From: an uncultured Helicobacter sp. | GTDB taxonomy: Bacteria; Campylobacterota; Campylobacteria; Campylobacterales; Helicobacteraceae | NCBI RefSeq assembly: GCF_910577135.1 | Contig: NZ_CAJTLL010000009.1 | Location: 5,301-69,300 of the forward strand | DNA length: 64,000 nucleotides | Reading direction: 5' to 3' | Shown here: piece after piece, positions 25,222-32,288 of the stretch | Numbering within the stretch: the first letter of the stretch is position 1 | Layout of the letters: each line of letters starts with the position of its first letter | The notes under the pieces: generated by a model | The model's database searches: none | What the model saw: only the letters and a program-made list of their open reading frames with translations | Told to the model about the DNA's origin: nothing | Position numbers and translations under genes: made by a program

Positions 25222-25853
25222 AATTGCTCCTTTAGAGTTGAGTTTAATAAGATTGTCTCTTTATCTAAGACATTGTGTGAATCTATCTTGTAGATGGGCT
25301 TTGCTGGATTGCCATAATAGTAATGCCAAGCCTTAAATTTACGCCCCATATTAAGACTCATAGGTCCCAAACTCGCTCCTATACAAAAATGGCTTTGAGG
25401 TAAAATAAGACTATGACTTCCAATATGGCAATGCCGCTCTAGCTGGATATGTGAGGCTCTTACATTACGCAAGGTAAAAGGCACACAAGGACCTACAAGA
25501 TAGCCTCCGGCAAAATCATCAGTAGTAGCAAAAATCTTACTATAACTACTCATACCGCAAAAATCCCCCATACTTACACTTGAATCTTTGCCATTTCCTC
25601 CTGTGATACTCGCATAAGCCCCAATATGCAAGAATCTTCCTAGGTGTATCGCTCCGCTTAAGATAACAAAATCATCAATACACACATAATCGCCAATGCT
25701 TATGAGGCTAGGGGTGTAGATTTGTGCTAGGCGAGAGATAAGGACGCATTTACCTAGGCTTTTAAAGCCAAAGGATTCTAATTCGCTTTGTGTGTAATGC
25801 CCATTGTTTCGCTGTGATTCCATAAGGGTAGTTTGCGTATGTGCTGCTTTCAT
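25215..25853 (-). CDS. Left-handed beta-helix acyltransferase, copy 1
   Basis: A 212-residue protein of hexapeptide-repeat type, seen as repeated turns such as LISIGDYVCIDDF, AIHLGRFLHIGAYASITGG, VSMGDFCGMSS and HCHIGSHSLILPQSHFCIGASLGP, ending GNPAKPIYKID as in CatB/NodL-like acetyltransferases. It is clearly paralogous to the protein at 27951-28691 (shared ESFGFK-LG, VLISRLA-IY, ITGGNG-DSSVSMGDFC). It could transfer an acyl group from CoA or from the ACPs encoded nearby to an amino or hydroxyl group of the glycan. It overlaps the SDR remnant by four bases (ATGA) and FkbM by seven. Confidence 0.85.
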   Translation of the reverse strand: MKAAHTQTTLMESQRNNGHYTQSELESFGFKSLGKCVLISRLAQIYTPSLISIGDYVCIDDFVILSGAIHLGRFLHIGAYASITGGNGKDSSVSMGDFCGMSSYSKIFATTDDFAGGYLVGPCVPFTLRNVRASHIQLERHCHIGSHSLILPQSHFCIGASLGPMSLNMGRKFKAWHYYYGNPAKPIYKIDSHNVLDKETILLNSTLKEQLC

Positions 25854-26613
25854 AAGCTGCCCCCTCCATCAATTATAATATTTTGTCCAGTTATCCAAGT
25901 AGAATCTTCACTAAGGAGGAAGCATACTAAGGGCGTGATTTGCGATGGCTTACCAATGCCTAGCGGGTAAGACTTATCCATAGATTCTATATAATCTTTG
26001 TCATATATGCTACTCCAATTTTCTATCATTTCTGTCATTGTAAAGCCCGGACTTATGGCATTGATTCGATATTTAGGTGCGATCTCAAGAGCTAAGCTCC
26101 GCACACTTGCATTCACTCCTGCCTTAGACGCACTATAATTACATAAGCCCTTTTGTGCCTTGATACTTGCATTTGAGCTTATCCATATAAAACTCGCCCC
26201 TATATTGCTTTTTGCCCTCCTATCAAGTAAGCCTTTTATGAGCTGCAAATTGCCAAAATAGTTAATATTAAAAATTTCGAGCGCGTTCTCCACAGATAGC
26301 ACCGCACCATCAAAGCTACCATATTCTTTAGCGAGATTTAAAGCCTATTTGTCCAACTCATAAAATTGACTAATATCCTTACTGATGGGGGATAAAAAGA
26401 TGAGGATTGATAGCCTTTTTGCGCTTAGATTCTAATTTAGCGCTATCTCTCCCTATGGCAATGATTTTAGCACCAAGCGCATTAAGACTTAAGGCTATAT
26501 CTGCGCCTATACCGCTACTGCCTCCACTTACCAAAAAGCATTTGTTTGCAAAACATTGAGGTTTAAAGATATGGCTATGCAAGATACTTGCTTGAGAATC
26601 TTGTGTAATTCAT
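25850..26613 (-). pseudogene. Broken short-chain dehydrogenase (FabG-like)
   Basis: The pieces are FLVSGGSSGIGADIALSL (NAD(P)-binding) and, in another frame, IWISSNASIKAQKGLCNYSASKAG (Ser, Tyr-x3-Lys catalytic set) followed by ISPGFTMTEMI and GQNIIIDGGGS. The best ribosome site (AGAGGATTAAT) fits an ATG at 26613 whose frame stops after 12 codons, so the start is shifted too. A further frame change falls near 26383 and an in-frame TAG at 26347-26345. There are thus at least three lesions and no long G-run, so this is decay (or sequence error) rather than phase variation. It lies between an ACP and an acyltransferase, where a ketoreductase would fit the acyl module. Confidence 0.82.
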
Positions 26614-26614
26614 A

Positions 26615-26845
26615 TTAATCCTCTAATTTATCTTTAGCAAGGGCTAAGAGGTCGGCTACATTTTTGCATTCTTTGAGGGCATTGCTTGTGAGGCTTATAT
26701 GAAAGAGATGTTCGTATAAAGAGATAAGAGAGATGATAGCTAGGCTATCCCATTCCTCAAGTGAATCTAAGCTCATTTCAGGGCTTAAAGCCTCATCTCT
26801 TTGCATTGCATCGCTTAAGTGTGTTAAAAACTCTTGTGTAGTCAT
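26615..26845 (-). CDS. Acyl carrier protein, copy 1
   Basis: A 76-residue acidic acyl carrier protein. The phosphopantetheine serine is Ser34 in LEEWDSLAII, in the usual position before helix II. It differs from the housekeeping AcpP, which would carry a DSLDTVEL-type site, and with KASIII, FkbH and a second ACP nearby it is probably dedicated to building a special acyl group for the glycan. AAGGAGAACATT gives a clear ribosome site, and the stop lies two bases before the SDR remnant. Confidence 0.88.
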   Translation of the reverse strand: MTTQEFLTHLSDAMQRDEALSPEMSLDSLEEWDSLAIISLISLYEHLFHISLTSNALKECKNVADLLALAKDKLED

Positions 26846-26865
26846 AATGTTCTCCTTGTGATGAT

Positions 26866-27954
26866 TTATAAACAGCTATATAAGCCCACCTTTTGGGCTT
26901 TAAATCCACTTTTTAGGCTAATGATGGCATTTCTCCACGCTAGTCCCGCGCCAAACCCGGCTAAATGCACTTTAAGGTGAGAATCTAAGCCATTACTTGC
27001 TATTTCGTCTAATGTATCGCAAATAGTAGCAGGGACAGAGCAGCCGCTAAGATTGCCATATTTGTTTGTCGTGGTATTGGGGACTTTATCTTGAGGGAGC
27101 TTTAGAGTTCGGGCAATATTATCTACGATATATTTATTTGCTTGATGAAAGAAGAAGTAGTCTATGTCTTTAATGCTATACCCTGCATATTCAAAAAGTG
27201 AGTTAAAAGCTTTTGGTTCGCAGCTAATAGCAAAGCTAAAGATTGCCGCTCCATCCATATAGAGCTGCTTTAAATTTCTGCTTTCACTTATATCCCATAC
27301 TTTAGATTCAGAGATAATCTCTCGTGTAGGCTTCCTACTCGCTCCATCTGGTATGATAAGTTTATAGAATCTGCTCCCATCACTTCCTAGCTCGAAATAG
27401 GCTTCTTGTGCTTCCTCTGTGTAGGTGAGCAGACTAGCACTCACTCCATCACCAATTACAGGAGCAAGATTAGAATCAAGGGGATTGACATAATGGCTTA
27501 GAGTATCACCACATAGAAGCAAGACATTTCGTGCAGCGCGTGATTGTATAAGGCTATGAGCGATATATAGCCCATAGATGTATCCCGCACAAGCTTGGTT
27601 TATATCAAAACACAGGCATTGTGTGCTTAGCCCTAGCTTTCCTTGGAGATAGCACGCACTTGCTGGGAGGATATAATCAGGCGTTTGGGTTACAAAAATG
27701 AGTGCATCAATATCTTTTTTAGCCATTTGCAAAGATTCTAAAAGTTGTATTGCTGCTAACTCGCCTATATCACTTGCAGTAATATGCGGCGGAGCGATAT
27801 GGCGTGTTTGTAAGCCAATCACTTTTTTGATACGTTCTAAGGCTTTAATATCACCCTTATAGATAGTGTGAAGCTCGGAATCTATATTGATTACCTGATC
27901 TGGCACAAGTGTGTGGATTCCTATTAAAGAGACATTGCTAAAAGAGGCTTTCAT
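26866..27954 (-). CDS. 3-oxoacyl-ACP synthase III-like (KASIII) enzyme
   Basis: A FabH-type condensing enzyme of 362 residues with the full catalytic set: Cys122 in INQACAGYIYG, His270 in FFFHQAN and Asn301 in KYGNLSGCSVP, plus a GFGAGLAW end. KASIII enzymes start or extend acyl chains on ACP with an acyl-CoA. Within this cluster it likely makes a short, unusual acyl group for a sugar amine, as proposed for fabH2 in Campylobacter flagellin glycan loci. The frame is open to 27981 but AAAGGAGG is placed for the ATG at 27954, which overlaps the preceding acyltransferase stop as ATGA. Confidence 0.9.
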   Translation of the reverse strand: MKASFSNVSLIGIHTLVPDQVINIDSELHTIYKGDIKALERIKKVIGLQTRHIAPPHITASDIGELAAIQLLESLQMAKKDIDALIFVTQTPDYILPASACYLQGKLGLSTQCLCFDINQACAGYIYGLYIAHSLIQSRAARNVLLLCGDTLSHYVNPLDSNLAPVIGDGVSASLLTYTEEAQEAYFELGSDGSRFYKLIIPDGASRKPTREIISESKVWDISESRNLKQLYMDGAAIFSFAISCEPKAFNSLFEYAGYSIKDIDYFFFHQANKYIVDNIARTLKLPQDKVPNTTTNKYGNLSGCSVPATICDTLDEIASNGLDSHLKVHLAGFGAGLAWRNAIISLKSGFKAQKVGLYSCL

Positions 27955-28691
27955 ACTGCCTCCTTTAAAGGGGTAGGGCAAGATACTGCAGAGGGCATTA
28001 CCCTCCTTTGGGATAAGGAGTAGGTAGGGTAAATTAGAGTTTCTCTATCCCCCCCCCCCATTACATTCTTACTTGCTGCTATATCACGTAAAAATTGTGA
28101 TTCTAGGGTTTGAATTTGCTTTGAATCGAGATTTTTCAGTAATCGTGCCGGTGAGCCAAAGTAATATCCATAGGCTTTAAGCGTAGTATCGCACACGAGA
28201 CTTTGGGGTCCTAGGTTTGCCCCTATATTAAAAATCGTGCGTGGTAAAATAAGCGATATAGCCCCGATATGATTATGCCCGGGTAAATGGATATGACTAG
28301 CAATGATATGGCGATACTTTGCATCAACACAGGAATTTGATAGCACACTCCCGCTTAAATCATCACTTACACTTAAGATTCTGCTTCCTAATGAAAGGGA
28401 GCAAAAATCCCCCATACTCACACTTGAATCTCTGCCATTCCCTCCTGTAATGTTTGTATGTGCGGAAATATGGATAAATTGTCCTAAGCTTATAGCACCG
28501 CTTAAAATGGCAAAATCATCAATGCGGACACAATTACCAATACTCATACGTTCTGGCGCGTAGATTCTAGCTAAGCGAGAGATAAGCACATTATCACCTA
28601 AATATTTAAAGCCAAAAGATTCTAATTCCTTGCGTGTATAAAAGCTCGTATTGTATTGCGCTTTCATAATAGGGTTACTAAAAGATTCCAT
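27951..28691 (-). CDS. Left-handed beta-helix acyltransferase, copy 2, with phase-variable tail
   Basis: A hexapeptide-repeat acyltransferase (246 residues), paralogue of the protein at 25215-25853. The beta-helix core (MSIGNCVRIDDFAILSG, ISLGQFIHISAH, VSMGDFCSLS, NHIGAISLILPRTIFNIGANLGP) ends near residue 200, and GSPARLLKNLD gives the usual C-terminal turn. Then eleven G encode MGGG, followed by a 33-residue tail that ends in TGA overlapping the KASIII ATG. With 10 or 12 G a stop follows within a few codons, removing the tail and ending translation about 80 bases before the KASIII start. The catalytic core is not affected. Confidence 0.85.
   Translation of the reverse strand: MESFSNPIMKAQYNTSFYTRKELESFGFKYLGDNVLISRLARIYAPERMSIGNCVRIDDFAILSGAISLGQFIHISAHTNITGGNGRDSSVSMGDFCSLSLGSRILSVSDDLSGSVLSNSCVDAKYRHIIASHIHLPGHNHIGAISLILPRTIFNIGANLGPQSLVCDTTLKAYGYYFGSPARLLKNLDSKQIQTLESQFLRDIAASKNVMGGGDRETLIYPTYSLSQRRVMPSAVSCPTPLKEAV
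28049..28059 (-). repeat. Poly-G(11) near 3' end of acyltransferase copy 2
   Basis: Eleven G followed by ATAGAG. At 11 the frame runs on to the ATGA overlap with KASIII; at 10 or 12 it stops at TAA or TAG within a few codons. Confidence 0.9.
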
Positions 28692-28703
28692 TGTAGCTAC
28701 TCC

Positions 28704-30401
28704 TTATATGAGATGAATATGAAGCCCTTGCATATCGGGCTTAGTGATGGGTATGGAGATAATCTGTGCAGCCATAGGCTGTAAGTGTGTGTAATGCTCC
28801 TCGCTAAGATGTGCAAGTTGTGAAAGGGTTTGTAAAAATGGCGCATTGCGTTCACCCTTTTGATAATGTAAAAATACAGAATGGCTTGTAGATTCTCTCT
28901 TCTTAGAATCTTTAATGCTAGGACTTAGATTTTCTGCGATGAGGTAGAAGGCATAATTTAACATTAGAGTTTCTAAACGTCTCCCAAGTGCGCGACAGCT
29001 CACAACAATATCAATAATATGTATTTCTTTTTGTGCTTCTTTATACTCACCTATAATAATGCCAATAATCCCGCTATCGCTTAATCTATCGCTCATAGCG
29101 ATACTTAGCACACAGAAATGTTTAGAATCTAGCCATTCTTGCACTTGAGGCAGTGTAGGTCGTGTGTATGAAGCGATAAACTGATTGGTTTTATTCATAA
29201 GCTCATAGATGCGTTGTGCGTGCTGTGTGTTATTAAGAGAAAAGCTAAGCGTGATAGCAAGATTCTCAAAGTATGTTTTTGTGTCAAGAGATTGCAAATT
29301 TTTGCGCTCAGTATTTGCTGCTATGTCATTAGCTCGTAAGCTATCTTCTTTATTTGTGTGGAGTTTAGTCATTTGAGGGAATAAAAAAAGTTTCCATAGC
29401 ACATTTTGTGGGCTTAGGGCGTGAATATGTTTTGCCCCTATGTGCTTTATCGATTCAATCTCGGCAATATTATCATCAATAAAGAGTAGGGAATCTACCC
29501 CAATATTGAAGCTTTGAGCGATGTCTAAAAGATTTTCATATTTTGGCTTCCAATTTACCTGCGTGCTATCAAAATCATTCCACGACAAAGGGAAATCTTT
29601 TCGTGTGGAGAAAAGCTTATGTGCGTCTTTAGATTCATTTTTTGAGCATAGGGCGATGAGAAAGCCTTGCTTTTTGTATTCTAAAAGCTGCTTTTGTAGG
29701 GCAATATGTGATGATGTGAGTTGTAAAGAGTTGATACCATCTTCGCCTAAGATTCCACCATAAAGCGTATTGTCTAAATCGCAAACAATTGCCTTAAGAG
29801 TAGGCAGTGTGAGAGCGGGTATAAGCTTTAAGCCTAGAATCTGCGCTATGGCAAGACTTCTATAATTGCTTAATCGTGTGCCACTTATGCTTTCTTTGGC
29901 TTCATCAATGAGATTCTGATCTGGGGTGATGAACTGCTCTCTTTGGGTATAGAGGGCATAAAGAGAGAAGCAAAAAATATGCTGATTTTGCAGGGAGTGT
30001 ATATCGTGTGAGTATTGAGATTCTAAGAGAGTGGCAAAAGTGCTATCATCAAGCAGGGCTATCATAATAGGAGCTTTAGTCAGGGTGCGTAATGCAAGGG
30101 AGCGTTCTTTAATGAAGTGCATAAAGGCTACATTATCTAAGTTGTAGCGGGTTTTATCAATATAGATGATTTCAAGGTCGGCATTGTGGGATTGAGATGC
30201 AAGAGATGAAAAACTAAGGCTATCATCATAATCGCTATAATGAAAATGTGCTTTTAAACCCGCATAATGTAAAAATGGTACGATAACGCTTTGTATTGGC
30301 TCAAAGGCGTGATTTCTATGGATATTGATATGTATGGATTGCAATGTTTCTAGCGGGATATGCTTGGCTAAAGAAAGGAGGGCAGTGCGCTTAAGCTCCA
30401 T
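28704..30401 (-). CDS. FkbH-like HAD/acyltransferase-domain protein
   Basis: A 565-residue FkbH-type protein. A divergent N-terminal domain precedes the HAD phosphatase site CDLDNTLYGGILGEDG at about residues 207-223 and LFIDDN further on; the C-terminal third looks like a GNAT-type fold (MNKTNQF, then SDSGIIGIII and VSCRALGRRLE). In polyketide systems FkbH takes glyceryl from 1,3-bisphosphoglycerate onto an ACP. With two ACPs and KASIII beside it, a glyceryl- or related acyl-ACP for glycan decoration is a reasonable inference. No good Shine-Dalgarno precedes the ATG at 30401, while AAAGGATACATA precedes another ATG nearby in a different frame, so the start is uncertain. Confidence 0.85.
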   Translation of the reverse strand: MELKRTALLSLAKHIPLETLQSIHINIHRNHAFEPIQSVIVPFLHYAGLKAHFHYSDYDDSLSFSSLASQSHNADLEIIYIDKTRYNLDNVAFMHFIKERSLALRTLTKAPIMIALLDDSTFATLLESQYSHDIHSLQNQHIFCFSLYALYTQREQFITPDQNLIDEAKESISGTRLSNYRSLAIAQILGLKLIPALTLPTLKAIVCDLDNTLYGGILGEDGINSLQLTSSHIALQKQLLEYKKQGFLIALCSKNESKDAHKLFSTRKDFPLSWNDFDSTQVNWKPKYENLLDIAQSFNIGVDSLLFIDDNIAEIESIKHIGAKHIHALSPQNVLWKLFLFPQMTKLHTNKEDSLRANDIAANTERKNLQSLDTKTYFENLAITLSFSLNNTQHAQRIYELMNKTNQFIASYTRPTLPQVQEWLDSKHFCVLSIAMSDRLSDSGIIGIIIGEYKEAQKEIHIIDIVVSCRALGRRLETLMLNYAFYLIAENLSPSIKDSKKRESTSHSVFLHYQKGERNAPFLQTLSQLAHLSEEHYTHLQPMAAQIISIPITKPDMQGLHIHLI

Positions 30402-30429
30402 ACTAAAATATCATATTGTGTCATTTGCA

Positions 30430-31014
30430 TTATGTATCCTTTGGTTCAACAAGCTCTATTAAAAGGCGATTGGGGAGCATAATAAAGCAAAGTTTTGCGA
30501 AATATTCTGCTTCCATAGGGGGAATAAGCAAACGGGATTTACCATAAGCGATAGGTTTTTGCATAGCCTTAGGGAGGGTATTATTTATTTGCATATACCC
30601 CCCCCCCCCCACAGCATTACTACTAGCTGCTTTTTCATAAGATTCTATGCTGTGAGTGTGGGAATCTAAAGCATTATGAGATGAGAAATCATAATTAAGA
30701 ATGCTTTGCATATCTAATTCTATGTTATGTGTCTCAAAGGCGATATGATAGAGCTTGTTATGCGTTTTGAGATAGTTATCAAGTCTTTTGCTGCTCTCTA
30801 AGTTTTCTAAGAGTTCAAATCTCCATTGAAATGCTAAAGAGGATTTGCAAGGATGAAGCGTCATAAATACGCCACGCACACCTTGTCTCTCATCACTAAA
30901 GGTAGCTTCTTGCGTGAATCCAAGTGATTGAAATATGCGCTTTTCGCTTTCAAGACTTTTTGTCGCTACACCAATGTGATGGATAGGGAGGTTAAGTAGA
31001 GGCAGTGATTGCAT
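30430..31014 (-). CDS. VOC/glyoxalase-fold protein with poly-G linker (ON)
   Basis: A 194-residue vicinal-oxygen-chelate protein resembling methylmalonyl-CoA epimerase. It begins with the metal-ligand strand LPIHHIGVATKSLE and contains FELLENLES, YHIAFET and a C-terminal LLIELVEPKD, giving the His/Glu/His/Glu ligand pattern. A run of thirteen G encodes VGGGG in a loop between the second and third quarter and is in frame, so the gene is ON here. Such small VOC genes often accompany FkbH/ACP modules and may act on an acyl-ACP or acyl-CoA. It ends 29 bases before FkbH and abuts the second ACP gene upstream. Confidence 0.78.
   Translation of the reverse strand: MQSLPLLNLPIHHIGVATKSLESEKRIFQSLGFTQEATFSDERQGVRGVFMTLHPCKSSLAFQWRFELLENLESSKRLDNYLKTHNKLYHIAFETHNIELDMQSILNYDFSSHNALDSHTHSIESYEKAASSNAVGGGGYMQINNTLPKAMQKPIAYGKSRLLIPPMEAEYFAKLCFIMLPNRLLIELVEPKDT
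30598..30610 (-). repeat. Poly-G(13) in-frame tract in VOC gene
   Basis: Thirteen G followed by TATATGC, encoding VGGGG in frame. Gain or loss of a base would truncate the protein before its last metal-ligand strands. Confidence 0.92.
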
Positions 31015-31244
31015 TAAAGGAGTTCCTTTACTTTATCAATCAATGCTTCTTGTGTGTTTAAGTCTGGCAAATCATCTGCCCCAAAAGCTATGCCAAACTC
31101 CTCTTCAATACTCATAATAATATCAATATGAGCAAGAGAAGTCCATTGCTCGCAATTTTGCATACTAATGGAGGTTTGCTCATTTATGGGCACTTCAAGT
31201 ATGCTCTTTAAAATGGCATAGATTCTTTCATTTACGTTTTGCAT
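31014..31244 (-). CDS. Acyl carrier protein, copy 2
   Basis: A 76-residue acidic carrier protein. Ser36 in CEQWTSLAHIDII takes the phosphopantetheine position, although the usual Asp before the Ser is Thr. The rest follows the four-helix ACP pattern (SIEEEFGIAFGADDLPDLNT). It differs from copy 1, suggesting that two different acyl intermediates are carried. CAAGGAGTTTTT precedes the ATG. Its last base overlaps the VOC start, and the gap upstream to the formyltransferase is pyrimidine-rich and open in two frames. Confidence 0.88.
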   Translation of the reverse strand: MQNVNERIYAILKSILEVPINEQTSISMQNCEQWTSLAHIDIIMSIEEEFGIAFGADDLPDLNTQEALIDKVKELL

Positions 31245-31328
31245 AAAAACTCCTTGTGAAAAGATGAAGCTGGGTATAAAAAAATATGAGGTAGAGAAAA
31301 AGAAGGAAATAAGAGAGGGGAAAGAGTG

Positions 31329-32288
31329 TTACTGCCCCCCCCCCGCTAATTGCTGCGTATTTAAAAATCTATCGCCAAGCCTTGGTGTATAAGAAGATTC
31401 ATAACGTGTAAGCGCGAGGGTAGAATCTTGTGTCTTTACAATAAGCGTTGGCATATCCTTTGAGTGTGCTATAACTCCTACGATAGCCCCGGGAGTAGCG
31501 ATATATGAGGGGGCATTCTCTATAAGATGGGATTTAAAAATACGGATATTGATAATCTCATCTTGCTTTTTTATTTGGGCTAATGCCCCTAAATCTGGTG
31601 TATTAAGTGCGCGAATAAAGTTAAAAATATCTCTTGAAGGCTGATTCCATATAATCCACTTATCTCCTTTACACCTAGCGGGGCAGTAAAATCCAACTTG
31701 ATGTATAGAATCTTGTGGAGTGGGCGAAGCAGTGCCATTATACAAAAGCATAAGTGCGTCAAATAATACTTCCGCACATTGTATATGAGCCGTATGCAAA
31801 AGAGTAGAATAATCATCTAAATCGCTGATAGGATAGCTACGTTGTAAAATAATATCTCCTGTATCAATGTCACTATCGATATAATGCACACTAATGCCAA
31901 ATTCTTTTTCATCATTGATGAGCGCCCAATTTAAGATATTTCTCCCGCGATAGAATGGCAATTTGCCCGCGTGGCAATTGATAGTTTTAAGAGGAGGCAG
32001 AGAAATCAAAGGTTCTTTAAAAATTTGATTAAAACTCATTGAGACGAAAATATCACAGCAAAAAGGGGCGATTTGCTCCATAAAATCGTGTGAATTGATA
32101 TTTTGCGTTTTGATATAGGGAATATGATATGTAAGTGCTAGATTTTCTAAGATGGTATCAGTGCTATTAAATCGAGGAACAATAAAGCAAATTTCAAAAT
32201 ATGGAGAGAGAATAAGCTTTTTAAGGGCGTTGTGCGCCCAGATTCCATCGGCAAAATATCCAATCTTAAGGGGAGTTAGCTCACGCAT
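31329..32288 (-). CDS. Formyltransferase-family protein with phase-variable C-terminus
   Basis: A 319-residue formyltransferase-fold protein. The catalytic set is complete: Asn104 and His106 in TINCHAGKLPFYRGR and Asp142 in DSDIDTGDII, then a C-terminal OB-like domain (DIFNFIRALNTPDLGA). Sugar N-formyltransferases of this kind use N10-formyl-THF on amino sugars. The last codons encode AGGGQ from ten G; other lengths add long tails reaching the ACP start. It overlaps the upstream fusion gene by eight bases, with AGAGGAGG inside that gene's last codons as ribosome site. Confidence 0.85.
   Translation of the reverse strand: MRELTPLKIGYFADGIWAHNALKKLILSPYFEICFIVPRFNSTDTILENLALTYHIPYIKTQNINSHDFMEQIAPFCCDIFVSMSFNQIFKEPLISLPPLKTINCHAGKLPFYRGRNILNWALINDEKEFGISVHYIDSDIDTGDIILQRSYPISDLDDYSTLLHTAHIQCAEVLFDALMLLYNGTASPTPQDSIHQVGFYCPARCKGDKWIIWNQPSRDIFNFIRALNTPDLGALAQIKKQDEIINIRIFKSHLIENAPSYIATPGAIVGVIAHSKDMPTLIVKTQDSTLALTRYESSYTPRLGDRFLNTQQLAGGGQ
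31335..31344 (-). repeat. Poly-G(10) at 3' end of formyltransferase
   Basis: Ten G followed by CAGTAA. At 10 the protein ends at once; at 9, 11 or 12 the frame stays open across the gap and stops 10-20 bases inside the ACP gene. Confidence 0.88.
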
